Of a stretch of DNA of 64,000 nucleotides, positions 52,260-57,697 are shown piece after piece. The stretch comes from Oleidesulfovibrio alaskensis DSM 16109 (GTDB lineage Bacteria; Desulfobacterota; Desulfovibrionia; Desulfovibrionales; Desulfovibrionaceae). Numbering within the stretch: the stretch's first letter is position 1; every line of letters starts with the position of its first letter. The DNA lies in assembly GCF_000482745.1 (NCBI RefSeq), contig NZ_KI519494.1, forward strand, positions 310,001-374,000. The letters run 5' to 3'. Under the pieces are notes generated by a model. The model saw only the letters and a list, made by a program, of their open reading frames with translations, did no database searches and was not told the origin of the DNA. The position numbers were made by a program, and so were the translations under genes.

Positions 52260-52529
52260 TCAGCCTGCATCGTAAAATGGCGGCTGGCGGCGTTGCATGC
52301 TTCCCTGTGCAGAACGGTTCTGCCTGCCGTATCCGTTGCGGCACATGCCGCCGCGGCCGTTGCCGGCAAAACGCCCTCTGCCGTATCCCATGCCGCATCC
52401 TGTGCCGCCGGCACCCCGGCAGCCGGGCTGCAACGGGGCGGCTGTTTCCTGCTGCATGCCGTCCTGAGCGTACAGACCTCTGCGGCCCATACCGCGGCCC
52501 ATGCCGCGTGCGTCAATGATGGTTGTCAT
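52260..52529 (-). CDS. Small Gly/Arg/Met/Cys-rich protein of the Orp cluster
   Basis: The ATG at 52529 (AAGGAGG upstream) gives 89 residues with a low-complexity composition: repeated GMGRGMG, GCGMGYGRGR and NGRGGMCRNGYGRQ. There are three Cys and no hydrophobic core. It resembles the DUF5320-type proteins that accompany NifX/Mrp proteins in anaerobes, to which I assign it tentatively. The role is unknown; Cys and Arg content would suit binding of a metal cofactor or an acidic partner. It lies 34 bases after the orange-protein gene. Confidence 0.75.
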   Translation of the reverse strand: MTTIIDARGMGRGMGRRGLYAQDGMQQETAAPLQPGCRGAGGTGCGMGYGRGRFAGNGRGGMCRNGYGRQNRSAQGSMQRRQPPFYDAG

Positions 52530-52563
52530 GATGACCTCCTTGCGGCGGCCGTGCGACCGCCGG

Positions 52564-52923
52564 TTACCAGTGGCCCTGTTTGTCGGCCTGATCGGCGGGG
52601 CGGAGCATACCCTGCCGGAAAGCCTCCAGAGCATCATGCACGGTGGGGCTGTCGGTCAGGTACACCGCCACGTTGCCCTGCTGCAGAGCCTGAAATGCCT
52701 TGGGGCCCACATGGCCGGTGATGACAGCCGAAGCTCCGGCATCGGCCACGTTCATGGCGGCCTGAATGCCTGCTCCCTGCGGGGCGTTCAGATTCTGGGT
52801 GTTGTCCTTGTAGCTGAACTGTCCGGTTTCGCTGTTAAACAGCACAAACCCTGCGGCTCTGCCGAAACGGGGATCCAGTCCGCTTTCCGGAGACTGTCCG
52901 GAAGCGCTGATGGCAATGATCAT
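52564..52923 (-). CDS. orp: Orange protein (NifX/dinitrogenase iron-molybdenum cofactor family)
   Basis: The 119-residue protein is a single cofactor-binding domain (MIIAISASGQSPESGLDPRFGRAAGF, in part; then NLNAPQGAGIQAAMNVADAGASAVITG). This matches the Desulfovibrio orange protein, which binds a mixed copper-molybdenum-sulfur cluster and is the centre of the Orp complex. It overlaps the previous gene by four bases (ATGA), so the two are co-translated. Confidence 0.92.
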   Translation of the reverse strand: MIIAISASGQSPESGLDPRFGRAAGFVLFNSETGQFSYKDNTQNLNAPQGAGIQAAMNVADAGASAVITGHVGPKAFQALQQGNVAVYLTDSPTVHDALEAFRQGMLRPADQADKQGHW

Positions 52924-53315
52924 GTGGTGCTCCTTTTTACGGTTTGTTTTGTCTGCCCCTGTCTGGCGCGGCAGCGCGGCTGCTGGATGCGCGGGCAGCC
53001 GGGCATGATGTGCGGCCCTAGATTGTCATGCATCCATGCGCGTATGATGTCCTGCACGCCGCCGCACAGCCACGGCACAACGATGATGCCAGCCTGCGAA
53101 AGCTGCCTGCGGTGACAGCCGCATATGCCTCCGCACAGCAGGTGGGTAACATCTGCCCCGGCCAGAATGGAGGCACGTTGGAGCATGTCCTGCGCGGGCA
53201 ATGGAAGCATTCCGGCCGGAGTGCAGATGTCACCTTGAGGGAGGAACAGGGCACACTCGGGTGCCGATTCGAACAATGCGGCCAGACGGGGGCCATATAC
53301 AGCGAGTGCAATCAT
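52920..53315 (-). CDS. Orp-cluster protein with CGGxCGCHR motif (NifX-related)
   Basis: The protein of about 131 residues starts MIALAVYGPRLAALFES, a typical opening of NifX/NifB-related small proteins. Its C-terminal half carries the striking motif LLCGGICGCHRRQL and then PWLCGGVQDII and a terminal Pro-Gly-Cys segment. The start is uncertain: an upstream GTG at 53372 would lie at or before the predicted transcription start, and no ATG has a good ribosome site. The Cys-rich motif suggests metal or cluster binding. It is the first gene behind the cluster promoter. Confidence 0.75.
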   Translation of the reverse strand: MIALAVYGPRLAALFESAPECALFLPQGDICTPAGMLPLPAQDMLQRASILAGADVTHLLCGGICGCHRRQLSQAGIIVVPWLCGGVQDIIRAWMHDNLGPHIMPGCPRIQQPRCRARQGQTKQTVKRSTT

Positions 53316-53379
53316 AACCAGTACGGGCGCATAGGGCTGCAGCGTCATTGCCGCAGGTGCTGGCGCCTGCACTGTATTA

Positions 53380-53395
53380 GGCAGGAATGATGCCG
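53380..53395 (-). promoter_or_regulatory. Sigma-54 promoter of the Orp operon
   Basis: On the minus strand CGGCATCATTCCTGCC has GG and GC at the right -24/-12 spacing, with a first base and -24 box slightly off consensus. The start would lie near 53368. It fits the reported sigma-54 dependence of Orp operons in Desulfovibrio vulgaris. Confidence 0.6.
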
Positions 53396-53398
53396 ACT

Positions 53399-53419
53399 TG
53401 TTATAGTTGTTTTATAACA
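53399..53419 (-). promoter_or_regulatory. Palindrome TGTTATA-N7-TATAACA beside the Orp sigma-54 promoter
   Basis: Seven-base perfect arms with a seven-base spacer lie just upstream of the -24 box. The position is close for an enhancer, so it might be a repressor site or an activator site bound near the promoter. The cluster activator is encoded just upstream. Confidence 0.55.
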
Positions 53420-53522
53420 GCAGCTTGTGTGTTTGTGTGGAAGGCGGCAGCAGATTTTCGGGCGCGAAACGCGCCCTGTGATGGCGTATAATACGCCCCA
53501 TGCGGAGCGCTTCAGGCGCGTT

Positions 53523-55007
53523 TTACGCCTTGTCAGGCTGGTTCAGAATGCGGCGCAGCGTGTCTTTGCTGATATCAAGGTCGCGGCAGGCGGCCATGCG
53601 CCGTCCTCCGTGCCGTGCCAGCGCCTGCAGCACAGCCTGCTTTTTTATGTCCCGCATGGTCATGGTCCGGTCAGCGGCGTTCTGCGGTGTAAGCGCCTCC
53701 TGCGGGACGGATGGCGGGAAGGCCGCATGCCGGTGCGCGCCGTTTACACTGTCGGGAGCGGATGCAGCGGGGGGCAGCGAGCTTGTCGTGCCGGGGGTAC
53801 GCGGGGCGGGGTGTGCCGCGCTGTCAGGCCCGATACCGCCCGAAGCCGCGGTGCCGTGCTGCAGGTAATCAGGCAGGTGCTCCATCTGGATGAATCCGGA
53901 GGAGCAGAGAATGAATGCGTATTCGATAATGTTTTCCAGCTCGCGTACGTTGCCGGAAAATTCGTGCCGCATGAGGGTGGCCAGAACGTCTTCGGACAGT
54001 CCCTGAACCTGTTTGTTCTGCAGGGTATTGAACCGCTGCACGAAATGGGCGGCCAGAAGGGGGATATCGCTGCGCCGTTCACGCAGGGCGGGCAGTTCCA
54101 TGCGCACTACATTCAGCCTGAAATACAGGTCACGCCGGAAGCCGCCCTGTTCAACAAGTTGTTCCATATTGCTGTTGGTGGCGGCGATTATGCGAACGTC
54201 GGCTTCTTCCGGTGCAATGCCCCCCAGAGGATCAAATTTTTTCTCCTGCAGCACGCGCAGCAGTTTTGCCTGCAGCGGCAGAGGCATGTCTCCTATTTCA
54301 TCCAGAAAAAGCGTTCCGCCGTGTGCCAGCGCCAGCCTGCCGGGTTTGTCCTTGCGCGCATCGGTAAATGCGCCTTTTTTGTAGCCGAACAGTTCAGATT
54401 CGAGCAACGCCGGAGGCAGTGCCGCGCAGTTTACCGCAATGAAGGGCTGCTGTGCCCGTTCGCTGTGGTTGTGCAGTGCGCGGGCGAACAGTTCTTTGCC
54501 GGTGCCGGATTCTCCGGTCAGCAGCACGCTGCTGCCGCTGCGTGCCACGGGGGGCAGAATGGCAAAAATCCGCGAAAGTGCCGGACTTTTGCCTACTATG
54601 TCCTCAATGCCGTACTGGCTCTGCATTTCCTTGCGCAGCAGAGTCACTTCAGAAAGATCGCGGAATGTTTCTACCCCGCCGATAAGTTCTCCCTGCGGGT
54701 CGCGCAGCGGGGCGGCACTGATGGATATGGGCACACGGGTACCGTCGCTGCGGACGATGAAAATGGACTTGCCCGACACGTTGACATTGCGGTGCATGCA
54801 GGCATCAAGCGCACATTGCCCGTCGCACAGGCTGGAGCGCAGAACTTCCCAGCATTTACGGCCCACGGCCTCCTGCGCGCGGATACCGGTTATGGATTCC
54901 GCTGCGGAATTGAAAAAAGTGATGTTCCACTGAAGATCAACCGTGAAAACACCGTCCGCAATGGACTGCATGATGGTTTCGCACGGTATGGTGAGCGGGG
55001 CGGTCAC
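53523..55007 (-). CDS. PAS-containing sigma-54 activator of the Orp cluster
   Basis: A GTG start with AAGGA eight bases upstream gives 494 residues. It has a PAS domain (about 10-125; IMQSIADGVFTVDLQWNITFFN, in part, with a Cys-rich stretch CDGQCALDACMH). The AAA+ domain (about 145-385) has Walker A GESGTGKE and Walker B GGTLFLDEIGDMP. A long Pro/Ala-rich linker leads to a C-terminal Fis-type HTH (GGRRMAACRDLDISKDTLRRIL). The loop reads GAFTDA instead of GAFTGA, a variant seen in related regulators. The PAS Cys could sense redox or metal. It ends 150 bases before the Orp operon. Confidence 0.88.
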   Translation of the reverse strand: MTAPLTIPCETIMQSIADGVFTVDLQWNITFFNSAAESITGIRAQEAVGRKCWEVLRSSLCDGQCALDACMHRNVNVSGKSIFIVRSDGTRVPISISAAPLRDPQGELIGGVETFRDLSEVTLLRKEMQSQYGIEDIVGKSPALSRIFAILPPVARSGSSVLLTGESGTGKELFARALHNHSERAQQPFIAVNCAALPPALLESELFGYKKGAFTDARKDKPGRLALAHGGTLFLDEIGDMPLPLQAKLLRVLQEKKFDPLGGIAPEEADVRIIAATNSNMEQLVEQGGFRRDLYFRLNVVRMELPALRERRSDIPLLAAHFVQRFNTLQNKQVQGLSEDVLATLMRHEFSGNVRELENIIEYAFILCSSGFIQMEHLPDYLQHGTAASGGIGPDSAAHPAPRTPGTTSSLPPAASAPDSVNGAHRHAAFPPSVPQEALTPQNAADRTMTMRDIKKQAVLQALARHGGRRMAACRDLDISKDTLRRILNQPDKA

Positions 55008-55340
55008 GGGTATGGTCCTTGGCCGGTGCGGCGGTATGAAGTCAGCGATTGCTGACAATGGTACGCCAACTGTGCGCGGGGGTAAAGTGGCTGCGCAGCC
55101 TGCACGCTGACAGCCCGTGACGGTGCGTGCTGTCTGCCTGCACGCAAGGGCGGTGCAGGCCGACACATGATCTGAACGTGCGTGTGATGCGCTGATGCGG
55201 TGGCGCCGGCGGTGCGGGCAGGCTAAGGGCTGGCGTTTGAGAGACGAGACCCCGCCTCCGGGCCTTCTGTTATCTGGCGGCCTGCACGGCCTGCAGATGC
55301 GGTACCGGAGGCTGCGGGGCTTTGAGGTAAAAAAGTAAAG
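55008..55340. other. Intergenic region upstream of the Orp regulator
   Basis: This 333-base stretch has no convincing gene. It contains a short hairpin GTCAGC-GATT-GCTGAC (55041-55056) in the regulator leader. It also has long-range complementary arms CCCCG-CCTCCGG near 55244 and CCGGAGG-CT-GCGGGG near 55303 that would enclose about 60 bases. Either could be a regulator binding site or RNA structure; no RNA family was recognised. Confidence 0.4.
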
Positions 55341-55367
55341 AAAAACGCCCCTGCAGGGCAGGGGCGT
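55341..55367 (-). terminator. Terminator of roo
   Basis: Stem ACGCCCCTG/CAGGGGCGT (arms 55345-55353 and 55359-55367) with a 5-base loop is followed on the minus strand by five T (counting the paired last T). It is 10 bases after the roo stop. Confidence 0.92.
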
Positions 55368-55377
55368 CAGGGCCGGT

Positions 55378-56583
55378 CTAGGCTTCGCACTTGGCCTTGA
55401 GCGCCTGAGCGACTGCCTTGCCAAGATTGTAGCATTCTTCATACGTTTCGTGCTTGGGCACATGTTTGCACTTCACGCCTTCAGCGGGCACTTCAAAGCC
55501 CATGTCTTCCAGCCATCCGGTGATGTTTTTGACGGATTCACCGGACCAGCCGAACGAACCGAACGCTGCGGCCACCTTGTTCTGCGGACGCAGCCCTTTC
55601 ATGTAGGTGAGCATTTTTGCCACGTTGGGCATAATGCCGTTGTTGTGGGTGGGCGAGCCGACAATTACGGCGCCGCAGTCTGCCAGTTCTGTCATCACGG
55701 CGCTGTGGTGGTTGGCCTTCAGCCACATCAGGCGGGCAGGCACTCCTTCGGCTTCCAGCCCGTCGGCAATGGCGCGGGCCATTTTCTCGGTGGAATGCCA
55801 CATGGTGTCAAATACGATTACAGCCCGTTTGCGGGGCTTCTGCTGGGCAAAGCTGCGGTACGAGTCCAGTGCATACTGCACGTCTTCGCCGCGGAAAATA
55901 AGACCGTGGTCGGGGGCCAGCATGTCTATGTCCAGCTTCAGTTCGGCCAGCAGGTCCAGTGTCTTGATGACAATGGGCGAGAAAGGCAGCACGATGTTGT
56001 GGTAATATTCCTTCATGGCATGGGCCAGATGGGCACGGTCGATTTCATCGGCGAACCGTTCGGTGCAGGCTATGTTCTGGCCGAAGGCGTCGTTGCAGAT
56101 GAGCAGCTTGTCCTGCGGAATGTAGGACACCATGGAATCAGGCCAGTGCAGCATGCGGGTTTCCACAAACTGGATGTCACGCTTGCCGATATTGATGGAA
56201 TCGCCTGTTTTAACCACTTCCACGGGCCAGCCGGTGGTGTCGAAGTGCGCTTCCATGGAACGTTTGCCCATGGGCGAGCAGTAAATTTTTTCGGGCTTGC
56301 AGCGTTCGATGAGTTCGGGCAGGCAACCGGCATGGTCGGGCTCAAGGTGGTTGCAGACAATGTAGTCTATCTTTTCCAGCTCGGTCACCTGAGACAGGCG
56401 GCACAGCATGGTGGGCAGAAAGCCTTCTTTCACGTTGTCGAAAAGAACGGTTTTTTCGTCTTTAACCACGTAGGCATTGTATGTGGTGCCCTGCGGCGAC
56501 AGCGAATATCCGTGAAAGTCGCGGCTGTCGTAATCCACCGCGCCTACCCAGAACACGTCCTTTTTTATTTCCAGTGCTTTCAT
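55378..56583 (-). CDS. roo: Rubredoxin:oxygen oxidoreductase (flavodiiron protein)
   Basis: The ATG at 56583 gives 401 residues, exactly Roo size. The N-terminal lactamase-like domain has the diiron ligands in NHLEPDHAG, LHWPDSM, NDAFGQ and DHGLIFR. The C-terminal flavodoxin domain (about 252-400) has FMN loops DTMWHSTEKMA and VGSPTHNNGIMP. It reduces oxygen to water with electrons from rubredoxin in the cytoplasm. Rubredoxin is encoded just upstream but ends in its own terminator. Confidence 0.96.
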   Translation of the reverse strand: MKALEIKKDVFWVGAVDYDSRDFHGYSLSPQGTTYNAYVVKDEKTVLFDNVKEGFLPTMLCRLSQVTELEKIDYIVCNHLEPDHAGCLPELIERCKPEKIYCSPMGKRSMEAHFDTTGWPVEVVKTGDSINIGKRDIQFVETRMLHWPDSMVSYIPQDKLLICNDAFGQNIACTERFADEIDRAHLAHAMKEYYHNIVLPFSPIVIKTLDLLAELKLDIDMLAPDHGLIFRGEDVQYALDSYRSFAQQKPRKRAVIVFDTMWHSTEKMARAIADGLEAEGVPARLMWLKANHHSAVMTELADCGAVIVGSPTHNNGIMPNVAKMLTYMKGLRPQNKVAAAFGSFGWSGESVKNITGWLEDMGFEVPAEGVKCKHVPKHETYEECYNLGKAVAQALKAKCEA

Positions 56584-56710
56584 TGTTTCGTCCTGTGTAT
56601 GTGTTTTGCTGCTGATAATGCGTGCAGCTTGCATAATTTCCTGAGGCCGTCATAAAAAAAAAAGGCAGCACGGGCAAGGGCGCTGCGGCGTTCTGCTATG
56701 CGGGAGGCCG

Positions 56711-56744
56711 TAAAACGCCCCTCCCGCCGTATGCGGGAGGGGCG
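56711..56744 (-). terminator. Terminator between rubredoxin and roo
   Basis: A 12-bp stem (CGCCCCTCCCGC/GCGGGAGGGGCG, arms 56716-56727 and 56733-56744, loop 5) is followed by TTTTA on the minus strand. It separates the rbo-rub unit from roo. Confidence 0.85.
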
Positions 56745-56754
56745 CAAAAGAACC

Positions 56755-56913
56755 TTATGCAGGTTCGAATTCGCTTTTGGGCGCGCCACACACGGGGCAC
56801 AGCCAGTCAGAAGGAACATCTTCCCATGCGGTGCCGGGAGCTACGCCGTTGTCGGGATCGCCTTCGGCGGGGTCGTATTCGTAGCCGCAGATGTTGCAAA
56901 CGTATTTCTGCAT
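56755..56913 (-). CDS. rub: Rubredoxin
   Basis: The 52-residue frame from ATG 56913 encodes the canonical rubredoxin. It has Cys ligands C6, C9 (VCNICGYEY) and C39, C42 (LCPVCGAPK), plus the hydrophobic core residues Y11 and W37 and the DPDNGVAPGT loop. It carries electrons to Roo and to desulfoferrodoxin in the cytoplasm. AAGGA lies upstream of the start. It follows rbo by 31 bases, forming a rbo-rub unit. Confidence 0.97.
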   Translation of the reverse strand: MQKYVCNICGYEYDPAEGDPDNGVAPGTAWEDVPSDWLCPVCGAPKSEFEPA

Positions 56914-56944
56914 TGTTCTCATCCTTTACACGTGTTGAGTGGTA

Positions 56945-57325
56945 TTACAGTTCGGTTTTCCAGTGGCCGTGCAGGTTGCAGTACTCGCGTGCGGTCACTT
57001 TGTCAGCCTTGATACAGAATTCGGCTTCGGGGGTTTCGCCGGGGTTCAGGAATTTGGTGTAGCTGCGGCCGTCGGCGATCAGCTCTATCCACTGAATCCA
57101 GTGCTTGTCTGTCATGGGATGCTCGACGGCGCCCACTTTCACAAGGAAGCCGTTCGCGGTCTTTTCAATGACGGGGACGTGCTTTTCCTTGGCGGCGTCA
57201 ACGGTGCCTTCCACCTGCAGTTCCATTTCTTCGCCACAGCAGACCAGCGGTGCGCCGCCGCCTGCCATAACTTCAACCATGTTGCCGCAGTGATTGCACT
57301 TGTAGATTTCGAGCATGTTAGGCAT
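56945..57325 (-). CDS. rbo: Desulfoferrodoxin (superoxide reductase)
   Basis: The 126-residue protein is the classic two-iron type. Center I is Cys10, Cys13, Cys29, Cys30. Center II is His49, His69, His75, Cys116 and His119, with the catalytic pair Glu47-Lys48. It reduces superoxide to hydrogen peroxide without making oxygen, using electrons from rubredoxin. It is the first gene of the rbo-rub unit. Confidence 0.98.
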
Positions 57326-57443
57326 TTGGGCCTCCCGTTAATTTTGGTGCTTATTACCGTGTACTTCAGGATCATCAGGCAACGCGGACATTCCGGTGCG
57401 GAGCACGGGCCCGCGTTACCGGCTATACGTGACATTACCTGTA

Positions 57444-57472
57444 ACAGTACTCGTTTCCGAACATCAGTTCAA
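57444..57472 (-). promoter_or_regulatory. Predicted rbo promoter
   Basis: On the minus strand TTGAAC (57467-57472) and TACTGT (57444-57449) are separated by 17 bases, with a start near 57437 and a leader of about 110 bases. No PerR-like AT-rich palindrome was seen beside it. Confidence 0.4.
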
Positions 57473-57606
57473 GCCCCTTTCTGACTTTTTAGTGATAAGT
57501 CCTCTGTGAATTTTGTCCAGAAGAAAAAGATGTTGCGTTGTGTTGCGGCAGCCGCACCGCAGCAGCCGCGGGCGTGCGCGCGGCAGGCACCGTACTGCCG
57601 TGCACC

Positions 57607-57657
57607 CGAAAAAGGACGGCCGCCTTTTTGCCGTTGAGTACAAAAAGGCGGCCGCCG
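57607..57657 (-). terminator. Terminator of purL
   Basis: A long stem (GGCCGCCTTTTTG paired with CAAAAAGGCGGCC, arms about 57618-57630 and 57641-57653, extendable with one mismatch) is followed by five T on the minus strand. It lies about 40 bases after the purL stop. The remaining bases between it and the rbo promoter show no gene. Confidence 0.85.
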
Positions 57658-57697
57658 GAAAGACGCAACACCGCGGTACCGCGGCGGTGCCTGAATA

